DNA from: DAOTTX01 sp034437515
GTDB taxonomy: Bacteria; Chloroflexota; Anaerolineae; Aggregatilineales; Phototrophicaceae
Assembly (NCBI GenBank): GCA_034437515.1
Contig: DAOTTX010000169.1
Span: forward strand, 1-52,546
Direction: 5' to 3'
Length of the DNA stretch: 52,546 nucleotides
Shown: piece after piece, positions 8,608-16,005 of the stretch
How the letters are laid out: each line of letters opens with the position of its first letter
Numbering within the stretch: the stretch's first letter is position 1
Program-made: the position numbers and the translations under genes
Notes under the pieces: model-generated
What the model was told of the DNA's origin: nothing
What the model saw: only the letters and a program-made list of their open reading frames with translations
Databases searched by the model: none

Positions 8608-10122
8608 GTGCCTGAATTTGTTTTTCTCGAACAACTCCCGGCAATCGCGCCGGAGCTTGGGCTGGCGATTCTCGCAATCGTGTTGCTCGGCCTGGATATA
8701 GGGTTTTTCGGCCTGCCGCCACTGCCGGAAAGCCAGAAAGATCGCATTGGCTATGTCTCTGCGATTGGTATGGGCGCACTGGCACTCACACCGTTCATCT
8801 GGGCACCGTCTTCTTCACCGGATGGCATGTTGTGGGGTGGTATGGTCGCCCATGATACGCTCTCGCAGTTTTTCAAGGTCGCCGTGTTGATCGCCGGGGC
8901 GCTGACCTCATTGATCGCACTGGAGACGGAGGAACTGCGAGAAAAGGGTGAGTTCTACCTGATTATCGTGGTTGCGTCGCTTGGTGCGTGTCTGCTGAGT
9001 GCGTCCTATGATTTGATTATGATCTTCGTCGCGCTGGAAACCGTCTCGATCCCACTGTATATCCTGGCGGGCTTCCGTCGTGGTGATCTACGCTCGGCAG
9101 AAAGTGGCATGAAATACTTTCTGTTCGGCTCGTTCGCCTCGGCGATTATGCTCTACGGGTTCAGCCTGATCTACGGTTTCACCGGGCAGACCAATCTCGG
9201 TTTGATCGCGGAGTTCCTGGCAACACCGGAATTCGGCGACAACGCGATTCCGCTGCTGGTGGCGTTGTTGATGGTGTTCGTCGGCTTCGGCTTCAAAATC
9301 AGCGCCGCGCCGTTCCACTTCTGGACGCCGGATGTCTACGAAGGGTCGCCGACGCCGGTCACGGCTTATGTGAGTGTCGCCAGTAAAGCGGCGAGCTTCG
9401 CTGTGATGGTTCGCTTCCTGATCGAGGTATTCCCGGTGGATCTGATCGTCGAAGGACAGCGCGTGCAGGACTTCTGGGTGGGGCTGGTCATCGCCGGTGC
9501 GCTCATCAGTATGACGCTGGGGAACGTGGTTGCGCTCTCCCAACGCAACATCAAGCGTATGTTGGCGTATTCGTCCATCGCGCAGGCCGGTTACACGTTG
9601 ATCGGTGTCGCCGCGATCCAGGCGAATAACCCTGAACTGGGTGTAGCAGCGGTGTCGTTTTACATGTTCATGTATACGTTCACCAACATGCTGGCGTTCG
9701 CGGTGGTGGTCATCTTCGCGGAGACGAACGGCAGCGAAACCATCGCCGATCTCGCCGGGCTAAGCCGTCGCAACTCCTGGATGGCGCTGGCGATGACGAT
9801 TGGCTTGCTCTCGCTGGCGGGCATCCCGCCGACCGCCGGGTTCTTCGGGAAGTTCTTCCTGTTCAACGCGGCGGTTGATGCCAACCTGGAATGGTTGGCG
9901 GTGATCGGTGTGATTAACTCTATCGTCGCGCTGTACTACTATCTCGTGGTCATCAAGGTGATCTACGTAGATCGTAGCGAGGACGACGATAAGCCGATCA
10001 AGCTCTCGCTGACATCTGCATGGGTGTTGGGGGTGACTTCCATCGTGGTGCTGCTGCTGGGTGTGATCCCGCAGCAAATCTTCGATTGGGCGACCGACGG
10101 CGCGATGGCGTTGTTTGTGTAA
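8608..10122 (+). CDS. nuoN: NADH-quinone oxidoreductase subunit N
   Basis: Antiporter-like proton-pumping subunit of complex I closest to the quinone module. It has 504 residues and about 14 helices. Conserved features: glutamate in FVALETVSIPLYILAGF, lysine in GFGFKISAAPFHFWTPDVYE, and QRNIKRMLAYSSIAQAGY. The start is GTG, three bases after the preceding stop and preceded by GGAGGGATG, which overlaps the end of the second nuoM. It is the last nuo gene; a 107-base gap without a clear terminator separates it from the ATP synthase genes. Confidence 0.95.
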   Translation: MPEFVFLEQLPAIAPELGLAILAIVLLGLDIGFFGLPPLPESQKDRIGYVSAIGMGALALTPFIWAPSSSPDGMLWGGMVAHDTLSQFFKVAVLIAGALTSLIALETEELREKGEFYLIIVVASLGACLLSASYDLIMIFVALETVSIPLYILAGFRRGDLRSAESGMKYFLFGSFASAIMLYGFSLIYGFTGQTNLGLIAEFLATPEFGDNAIPLLVALLMVFVGFGFKISAAPFHFWTPDVYEGSPTPVTAYVSVASKAASFAVMVRFLIEVFPVDLIVEGQRVQDFWVGLVIAGALISMTLGNVVALSQRNIKRMLAYSSIAQAGYTLIGVAAIQANNPELGVAAVSFYMFMYTFTNMLAFAVVVIFAETNGSETIADLAGLSRRNSWMALAMTIGLLSLAGIPPTAGFFGKFFLFNAAVDANLEWLAVIGVINSIVALYYYLVVIKVIYVDRSEDDDKPIKLSLTSAWVLGVTSIVVLLLGVIPQQIFDWATDGAMALFV

Positions 10123-10196
10123 ATGGGAAGCCGTGCGTGTTGATCTGCGTTGCGTTTTTGTTGCGTCGGATTGTGGTAATCATGCACGGTTTGTGA

Positions 10197-10202
10197 TAGA
10201 AT
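10197..10202 (+). promoter_or_regulatory. Possible -10 box before the F0 operon
   Basis: TAGAAT matches the sigma-A -10 consensus in five of six positions and lies 27 bases before the start of the AtpZ/I-like gene. No convincing -35 is visible, so separate transcription of the F0 genes from the nuo genes is only suggested. Confidence 0.3.
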
Positions 10203-10229
10203 TCCCAACGCTATTTTAAAGGGCGGGAA

Positions 10230-10529
10230 GTGAGCAGCGACGACAACGGAGGCCGCCAGCGCATCAAGAATTTAGGTCTGGCGGCGCTGGCGGCGCAAGC
10301 AGGCTGTGTTACCATCGGTATCATCTTTCTTGCGTTGATCCTTGGCCTCTGGCTGGACTCGCAGCTAGAACAGAATGGCCTGTGTACCTTCGGTGTGTTG
10401 GTTCTCAGCATTCCGTTCAGCCTGTACCTGATGTTACGAATTGCTCTGGGGGCAATCAATCGTATTCAACCCCAGGTCGATATGTATAAGCAGAAGCAAG
10501 ATGCTTTTGAAAATAATAAGGAGGTTTAG
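10230..10529 (+). CDS. AtpZ/AtpI-like membrane protein
   Basis: 99-residue protein with two membrane helices (about 20-42 and 51-70), a charged N-terminus and a hydrophilic C-terminal tail. Length, topology and position directly before the subunit a gene fit the AtpZ/AtpI group of ATP synthase assembly or ion-transport accessory proteins (family knowledge); identity at residue level is modest. The start is GTG after GGGCGGGA. The gap to atpB is 47 bases and contains the atpB ribosome site. It would act in the cytoplasmic membrane during c-ring or F0 assembly (inference). Confidence 0.75.
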   Translation: MSSDDNGGRQRIKNLGLAALAAQAGCVTIGIIFLALILGLWLDSQLEQNGLCTFGVLVLSIPFSLYLMLRIALGAINRIQPQVDMYKQKQDAFENNKEV

Positions 10530-10576
10530 ACCTTTGTCGATGACATTGCTACTCCGTAATCGAAAGGAGGGTAAAA

Positions 10577-12277
10577 ATGGGTAATCCGAGAATACGAGGT
10601 TTAGTCTACTTCGTGGGTTTCCTGGCCTTCGCCGGGATTTTCTGTGGATTGATGCCCTTTATCGTCCTGCCCAATAATGGCCTCGCTGCGGCGCTGCCGG
10701 TAATTGAGGTACCCGGTGAGGTGGTCGTTGCTGAATTCTTGCCCGGGTTCAACCTGACGAATACGATTATCGGTACGGTGATTACTGACATCATCGTGTT
10801 GATGATTGTAGCCATCCTCTGGCGGCGTTCCGATGGTTGGACGAAAGAAATCCCCGGACGCGCACAGGGGGCGTTTGAAGCCTTTATCGAGGCGTTTTAC
10901 GACTTCTGCTACAACATCGGCGGTAACCGTCTACGGTCCGCACCGCTGTTGTGGCCGCTCGTCGCGACGATCTTCCTGTTTTTGCTCACAGCGAACTATA
11001 TGAAGTTGCTGCCGGGTGTTGAAACGGTCGGTACGATGCACTGTGCTTATGCCGGTCAGAGTGGCTACTACGCCATCGACGGCTGGACCGACGGTTCCTA
11101 TCGTCTGTGGGCGGATGAGCCGCTGAACGCTGGTACCACCCAGACCGCAGAAACCGAAGCCCTGTGCAACCGTTACTTCAAAGAAGATGCCTACGAGCCG
11201 TTTGCGCTCGAAAGTGTTGAGGAGATCAACACGAGTGCCGCCGCTTATCAGACAATCCTTGCGGCGCTGCCCGATGAATTCCTCGATGAAGCCGGTGAAC
11301 CGCTGGAAGGCGATGAACTCCACGATGCAGAGGACGAAGCCTATGAAACCGCGCTGGAAGAATACACCACCGGTGCTGAGGCTGACCCCGCCGTCGTCGA
11401 GATCGTCGAGGACTCAGATTTTAAGACAGCTTCTTCCTACGTGGAGTTCGCACCGGCGCGCATCGAGCAAGTCGAAGCGTTTGACGCTGCCGAATTCGAC
11501 ATCGAAAGTGCTGAGACTGAAATCGCCACGCTGACAGGCGCAATCGCGGAAGAGGTCGAAGAGACTGAAGCCGAGATCGAAGAAGCCGCTGAAGCTGTTG
11601 AAGACGCGGTGGAAATCAACGAAGATACAGTCGTTGACGTCGAAGCGGTAGAAGAAGACATCGACGCTGAAGTGACCATCCTTGAAGATGAGATCACCAC
11701 GCTCGAAGAAGCCCGCGACCTCGCAAGAGCGCGTGTGCTCTACCCCGGTGCGGTGCTACCGCTCACCGAAGAACAAATCGAAAACGATGTGAAGCCGTTT
11801 ATCTTCCACATCACGCCGTTTGTGCGTGGCCCTGCCACCGACCTGAGCCTGACGTTCGCACTGGCGATCTTCGCCATCATTGGGGTGCAGATCTATGGTG
11901 TGCTGGCGCTTGGCCCGGCGTACTTCGAGAAGTTCATTAACCTGAGTGCTATCGGTAATGCTGGCAAACGCCCGTTAGGCATCATCGACTTTGTGGTCGG
12001 CCTGATTGAGATCATCTCCGAAATCGGTAAGATCGTCAGTCTCGCCTTCCGTTTGTTCGGCAACCTGTTTGCGGGTGGTGTGGCGTTGATGGCGGTGACA
12101 TTCTTGCTGTCATGGTTCGTCCCTGGCATTATTTTAGGTCTGGAATTGATTATCGGTGCGGTGCAGGCGCTTGTGTTCGCCGTGCTCACGCTGGTCTTCT
12201 CCGTCCAGGCGATGGAAGCGCATCATGGCGATCATGACGATCACCACGACGATGCAGAGCATGAAGCTGCTCATTAA
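10577..12277 (+). CDS. atpB: ATP synthase F0 subunit a with large acidic insertion
   Basis: Proton-channel subunit a of ATP synthase. The essential arginine lies in SLAFRLFGNLFAGG (R492), and FVRGPATDLSLTFALAI (about 415-431) is the usual family signature. At 566 residues it is roughly twice the usual 240-300. The excess is an insertion between LLTANYMKLLPG (about 136-147) and that signature, about residues 148-413. The first part has two cysteines (156, 197) and aromatic residues; residues about 300-385 are very rich in Glu, Asp and Ala and look like a coiled coil. By the known topology the loop should face outside. The C-terminus is a His/Asp tail (549-566). A strong AAAGGAGGG site precedes the ATG. 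Confidence 0.93.
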   Translation: MGNPRIRGLVYFVGFLAFAGIFCGLMPFIVLPNNGLAAALPVIEVPGEVVVAEFLPGFNLTNTIIGTVITDIIVLMIVAILWRRSDGWTKEIPGRAQGAFEAFIEAFYDFCYNIGGNRLRSAPLLWPLVATIFLFLLTANYMKLLPGVETVGTMHCAYAGQSGYYAIDGWTDGSYRLWADEPLNAGTTQTAETEALCNRYFKEDAYEPFALESVEEINTSAAAYQTILAALPDEFLDEAGEPLEGDELHDAEDEAYETALEEYTTGAEADPAVVEIVEDSDFKTASSYVEFAPARIEQVEAFDAAEFDIESAETEIATLTGAIAEEVEETEAEIEEAAEAVEDAVEINEDTVVDVEAVEEDIDAEVTILEDEITTLEEARDLARARVLYPGAVLPLTEEQIENDVKPFIFHITPFVRGPATDLSLTFALAIFAIIGVQIYGVLALGPAYFEKFINLSAIGNAGKRPLGIIDFVVGLIEIISEIGKIVSLAFRLFGNLFAGGVALMAVTFLLSWFVPGIILGLELIIGAVQALVFAVLTLVFSVQAMEAHHGDHDDHHDDAEHEAAH

Positions 12278-12324
12278 TCTTGACGTTTAGTTGACTGATA
12301 CATACATTTAGGAGAAAAACAACG

Positions 12325-12564
12325 ATGATTGAAGGTGATATCTCAGTTGGTCTAAAGGCCATTGGTGCAGGGCTGGCGATGCTCGCCGCGTTCGGGCCGG
12401 GGATCGGCATCGGGCTGCTGGCACAGGGCGCGATGCAGGCGATCGGGCGTAATCCTGATGCGGCTGGCGACATCCAGACGAACATGATTCTCGCAATCGT
12501 GTTTACGGAAGCCATCGCGATTTATGCCCTCGTGGTCGCGCTGCTCATCGTCTTCGTGCTTTAA
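12325..12564 (+). CDS. atpE: ATP synthase F0 subunit c
   Basis: Rotor-ring proteolipid of ATP synthase: 79 residues forming a two-helix hairpin. GPGIGIG (24-30) lies in helix one, the polar loop is GRNPDA (41-46), and the ion-binding carboxylate is Glu62 in FTEAIAIYALV. Sodium-type rings have Gln in helix one (GPGVGQG) and Ser/Thr after the carboxylate. Here these are Ile29 and Ala63, so proton specificity is expected. AGGAG precedes the ATG. It lies between subunits a and b. Confidence 0.96.
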   Translation: MIEGDISVGLKAIGAGLAMLAAFGPGIGIGLLAQGAMQAIGRNPDAAGDIQTNMILAIVFTEAIAIYALVVALLIVFVL

Positions 12565-12583
12565 TTGCATGAGGGGGAGTAGT

Positions 12584-13381
12584 ATGCGATTGAATAAAAA
12601 GACAATTGTTCTTGTCACCGTCCTGATGTTGTTATTTACGGCATCACCGGCGCTGGCAGTCGAGGAAGGCGGTAATCCGCTTGAGTCCCTGGGCATCAAC
12701 CTGGGATTCTTGATCGCGCAGGTCATCAACTTCAGCTTGATCTTCGGTGCGCTGCTGTACTTCCTCTGGAAGCCGCTCACCAATAACCTGGACGCCCGTT
12801 CCGCTAAGATCCAGAAGGGTCTGGAAGATGCGTCTGCGGCAGCCAGTGCGCGGAAGAACGCGGAAGCCGAAGCGGAGAAAATTCTCTCCCAGGCGCGGAC
12901 CGAAGCGACCCAACTGGTCGATGAGGGCCGTTCGCGTGGTGAGGAGACGGCGAAGTCCATCGAATCTGAAGCACGCCAGGACGCCGAGCGCATCCGCGAG
13001 GACGCTCGTAACGAGGCGCAATCCGCTCGTAATGCTGAACTCTCCGGCCTGCGTGGGCAGGTCGCCGCGATTGCGGTTGCAGTTGCCCAGCGTTTGATCG
13101 GCGAATCGCTTGATGAGAAGCGCCAGAAGGCTCTCATCGACGACTTCTTTAGTAAGGTGCCAGCGGATGCTAAGTCCATGTCCGGCTCGGTGGAAGTCGT
13201 GAGTGCGATGCCGCTTGAATCAGGCGAACAGACCAAGGTCAAGAAAGAGATCGGCGCGGATGAGGTTGAGTTCACCGTTGACCCAAGCATCCTGGGTGGG
13301 TTGATTATCCGCTCCGAGGATCGTGTGGTCGATGGCAGTGTTCGCCGTGGCCTTTCGGAAATCTCCGAGCGGATGCAGTAA
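12584..13381 (+). CDS. atpF: ATP synthase subunit b with delta-like C-terminus
   Basis: Peripheral-stalk subunit b of 265 residues. The order is: a signal-peptide-like N-terminus (basic start, hydrophobic core 9-19, possible ALA site near 25), the normal b membrane helix (about 38-62, ending YFLWKPL), a long Ala/Glu/Arg coiled coil (about 65-170), then about 65 residues resembling the C-terminal domain of subunit delta (VSAMPLESGE, DPSILGGLIIRSEDRVVDGS). The six-helix N-terminal domain of delta is missing. The ATG at 12584 is chosen because GAGGGGGAG precedes it; a longer reading frame would overlap atpE. A terminator follows at once, so no F1 genes are cotranscribed. Confidence 0.9.
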   Translation: MRLNKKTIVLVTVLMLLFTASPALAVEEGGNPLESLGINLGFLIAQVINFSLIFGALLYFLWKPLTNNLDARSAKIQKGLEDASAAASARKNAEAEAEKILSQARTEATQLVDEGRSRGEETAKSIESEARQDAERIREDARNEAQSARNAELSGLRGQVAAIAVAVAQRLIGESLDEKRQKALIDDFFSKVPADAKSMSGSVEVVSAMPLESGEQTKVKKEIGADEVEFTVDPSILGGLIIRSEDRVVDGSVRRGLSEISERMQ

Positions 13382-13409
13382 GACTCCGCTTCACATCAAC
13401 ACAAATCCA

Positions 13410-13440
13410 ACACGCCGGTATACCCGGCGTGTTTTTGTTT
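13410..13440 (+). terminator. Intrinsic terminator after the F0 genes
   Basis: A 9-bp perfect stem (acacgccgg / ccggcgtgt) with a 5-base loop is followed by TTTTGTTT. It lies 28 bases after the atpF stop and closes the nuo-atp block. Confidence 0.9.
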
Positions 13441-13443
13441 CGA

Positions 13444-13449
13444 TATAAT
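13444..13449 (+). promoter_or_regulatory. Possible -10 box of murE
   Basis: A perfect TATAAT lies just after the terminator and 37 bases before the murE start. The -35 position falls inside the terminator stem and does not match, so the call rests on the -10 alone. Confidence 0.4.
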
Positions 13450-13486
13450 ATGCCCAATTCGACAGATCAGGCGAAAGGTCGGCTTC

Positions 13487-15022
13487 ATGCCCAAACAATT
13501 GATGACGCTGCTTGACCCACTGGCGCAAGGGCAAGTCGTCGCTGTGCAGGGTGACGCGACCATCACCGCGCCGGTCAGCGAAGATGCGCGGACGGTGCAA
13601 CCCGGCGGTGTCTTTGTGGCGCGGCGGGGCACTGCCAGCGATGGGCATGACCACATCTCGCAGGCCATCGAGAACGGAGCGGCGGCAATCATCGGTGAAC
13701 GGACGCTTGACGGGCTACCTGTGCCTTATGTGCAATTGCGTGACCCGCAGGCCGCGTTGGGCTGGTTGGCGGCGGCGTATCACGATTTTCCCTCGCGCAA
13801 GTCGATCGTGATTGGCGTCACCGGTACCAACGGTAAAACCACCACCAGCACCCTGACCCACAGCATCCTAAAGCCGGCCTACGGTTACATCAGCACACTT
13901 GCCGCTGACCTGGGCAGCGCGACCAGTGACACCGGCCTGCATGTGACCACCCCCAGCGCCCCACAGGTGCAGGCGTATCTCGCGCAGATGGTCGCCAATG
14001 GCTTGACCGGCTGCGTGCTGGAAATGACCAGTCACGGGTTGGCACAGGGGCGGCTCAACGGGGTTGAGATCGACGTGGCGGTGCTGACCAACATCACCCA
14101 CGAACATCTGGATTATCACGGCTCGTTTGAGAATTACCGGGCGGCGAAAGCGCGGATGTTCGAGATGTTGAGTGAGTCAGCACGTAAACTGGGGCAGCAA
14201 AAAGTAAGCATCGTCAACGCCGATGACCCCAACGCGGCCTATTTTAGTCACATTCCCGCTGACCGTGCGCTGACCTTCGGCGTGGATGCCCCGGCGGATT
14301 ACTACGCGGCGAACATCCAGCATGGTATAAATGGAACGCGCTTTGATTTGATCGTGTCTGATAAGCAGATAGCAACGTTTACCACCTCGCTCACGGGTAT
14401 GTTTAACATCTCGAATTGCCTGGCGGCGTTGTGTGCGGCGGGCGCGGTCGGCGTGTCGGATGTGGCACGCCTCCGTGATGGCATCGCGGCGATAACGGCG
14501 GTGCCCGGTCGTATGGAGCGCATCGACGAAGGACAGGATTTCATCGCCATTGTCGATTTCGCCCATACCCCGGATGCGCTGGAAAAGGCACTCAGCGCGG
14601 CGCGTACCATGCTCCAACCGGGTAAGCGTTTGATCGCCGTGTTCGGCAGCGCCGGTCTGCGTGATGTGGAAAAACGCCGGATGATGGCGGAAGTCTCCGC
14701 CAACCACGCGGATTTTACCGTGTTGACCGCTGAAGACCCGCGCACTGAGTCCCTCGATGATATTCTGGCGATGATGGTGGCGGGGTGTGTTTCGCAGGGT
14801 GGGGTAGAAGGCAAGACGTTCATCCGTGTGGCGGATCGCGGCGAGGCGCTTTACCAGGCGTGCCAACACGCAGAACCGGGTGACATCGTGATCGCCTGTG
14901 GCAAGGGGCACGAACAGAGCATGTGTTTCGGCACGGTGGAGCATCCCTGGGACGACCGCGACGCCCTGCGTGCCGCTCTAAATGGAGAGCCGCTCCGCAC
15001 GTTGCCGACCGCCAGCGTATAG
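13487..15022 (+). CDS. murE: UDP-N-acetylmuramyl-tripeptide synthetase
   Basis: ATP-dependent Mur ligase that adds the third amino acid to the peptidoglycan precursor in the cytoplasm. It has 511 residues: an N-terminal UDP-substrate domain (about 1-100), a central domain with P-loop GVTGTNGKTTTS (110-121), the NITHEHLDYHG motif (about 204-214) and a C-terminal domain with HTPDALEKAL and CGKGHEQ. The amino-acid-selecting motif reads EDPRTES (416-422), close to the DNPR of diaminopimelate-type enzymes but not identical. The substrate (diaminopimelate, ornithine or lysine) is therefore open. Unusually, no other mur or cell-division gene is adjacent. Confidence 0.93.
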   Translation: MPKQLMTLLDPLAQGQVVAVQGDATITAPVSEDARTVQPGGVFVARRGTASDGHDHISQAIENGAAAIIGERTLDGLPVPYVQLRDPQAALGWLAAAYHDFPSRKSIVIGVTGTNGKTTTSTLTHSILKPAYGYISTLAADLGSATSDTGLHVTTPSAPQVQAYLAQMVANGLTGCVLEMTSHGLAQGRLNGVEIDVAVLTNITHEHLDYHGSFENYRAAKARMFEMLSESARKLGQQKVSIVNADDPNAAYFSHIPADRALTFGVDAPADYYAANIQHGINGTRFDLIVSDKQIATFTTSLTGMFNISNCLAALCAAGAVGVSDVARLRDGIAAITAVPGRMERIDEGQDFIAIVDFAHTPDALEKALSAARTMLQPGKRLIAVFGSAGLRDVEKRRMMAEVSANHADFTVLTAEDPRTESLDDILAMMVAGCVSQGGVEGKTFIRVADRGEALYQACQHAEPGDIVIACGKGHEQSMCFGTVEHPWDDRDALRAALNGEPLRTLPTASV

Positions 15023-15035
15023 CGAGCGTCTGTGT

Positions 15036-15062
15036 ACGGTTAACCGTTTTGTATGGTACAAT
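15036..15062 (+). promoter_or_regulatory. Palindrome and possible -10 before the glycosyltransferase
   Basis: A perfect 12-bp palindrome (acggttaaccgt, 15036-15047) is followed nine bases later by TACAAT (15057-15062), a possible -10 box 20 bases before the glycosyltransferase start. The palindrome covers the upstream part of the promoter and could be an operator; this is inference. Confidence 0.35.
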
Positions 15063-15081
15063 CCACCCGATGGAGGCAGGA

Positions 15082-16005
15082 ATGATTGATCTCGGCATCG
15101 TAATTGTTAACTGGAATACGCTTGAGTTACTCAAGAAATGTCTTGAAACCATCCAGGCCAGCGAAGGGTTCATTACCTATCAGGTGGTTGTGGTCGATAA
15201 CGCTTCGACGGACGGCAGCCCGCAGATGGTGCGTGACAATTTCCCCGAAATACATCTCATCGAGAATGAGACAAACGCTGGTTATTCTGATGCCAATAAT
15301 AAGGGCTTGCGCTGGTTAGGGTTTGCCGGTCAGGGACAGGTCAACCCGGATGCACCCCGCTACGCCCTGCTTTTGAACCCGGATACGGAAGTGCCGCCGA
15401 CCGCACTCGCCGGGATGGTCGCCTATATGGACGCGAACCCTGAGGTCGGCATGGCGGGGCCAAAGTTGTTGCTGCCGGACGGTTCACTTGATAAAGCGTG
15501 CCGTCGTGGGTTCCCGACACCGGCAGTTGCCTTTTATCATTTCACTGGGCTGGCGAAGTTGTTCCCGAACAGCCCACGCTTTGCACGCTATAATATGACA
15601 CACAAGGACATCAACCAAGAAGCCGAAGTTGACTCGGTCGTCGGGGCGTATATGCAAGTGCGCCGCGAAGCCGTTGACGCGGTCGGCCTGCTCGATGAGA
15701 CCTTTTTTATGTATGGTGAAGACATCGATTGGGCGTACCGGGTGAAAGCCCTCGGCTGGAAAGTCGTTTACTACCCTGAGGTTACTGTATGGCACGTCAA
15801 AAGAGCCGCGAGCCGGAAGAGCAAGAAGGCGCAGTTCGAGTTCTACCGAGCGATGCTGATCTTTTACAGGAAGCACTATCGAAGGAAGACACCCTTGTGG
15901 CTGCACGGGTTGGTGCTGCTCGGGCTGATAACGAAGGGCGGTCCCCGGCTCTGGAACGAAGTACGTCATTCCCAGACGCCGGTTACGAGCGCCCAGCGCA
16001 CGTAG
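15082..16005 (+). CDS. GT2-family glycosyltransferase (rhamnosyltransferase-like)
   Basis: Cytoplasmic or membrane-bound nucleotide-sugar glycosyltransferase, 307 residues. The N-terminal GT-A fold shows DLGIVIVNWNTLELLKKCL (3-21) and VVVDNASTDGSPQMV; the acceptor part shows LLLNPDTEVPP and the late motif ETFFMYGEDIDWAYRVKALG. The C-terminus has the usual WHV, then KAQFEFYRAMLIFYRKHY. These features fit WbbL/RfbF-type rhamnosyltransferases of surface polysaccharide synthesis, though the sugar is not certain. ATG 15082 is chosen because GGAGGCAGGA precedes it; an in-frame ATG at 15070 is the alternative. Its last 217 bases overlap the next gene in another frame. Confidence 0.87.
   Translation: MIDLGIVIVNWNTLELLKKCLETIQASEGFITYQVVVVDNASTDGSPQMVRDNFPEIHLIENETNAGYSDANNKGLRWLGFAGQGQVNPDAPRYALLLNPDTEVPPTALAGMVAYMDANPEVGMAGPKLLLPDGSLDKACRRGFPTPAVAFYHFTGLAKLFPNSPRFARYNMTHKDINQEAEVDSVVGAYMQVRREAVDAVGLLDETFFMYGEDIDWAYRVKALGWKVVYYPEVTVWHVKRAASRKSKKAQFEFYRAMLIFYRKHYRRKTPLWLHGLVLLGLITKGGPRLWNEVRHSQTPVTSAQRT

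Noticed and set aside
12524..12583. Longer N-terminus for the ATP synthase b subunit
   Set aside because: It would overlap atpE and lacks a ribosome site, while ATG 12584 has GAGGGGGAG upstream.
14923..15081. Longer N-terminus for the GT2 glycosyltransferase
   Set aside because: It would overlap murE, is Arg-rich and unlike the family; ATG 15082 with GGAGGCAGGA is at the expected place.
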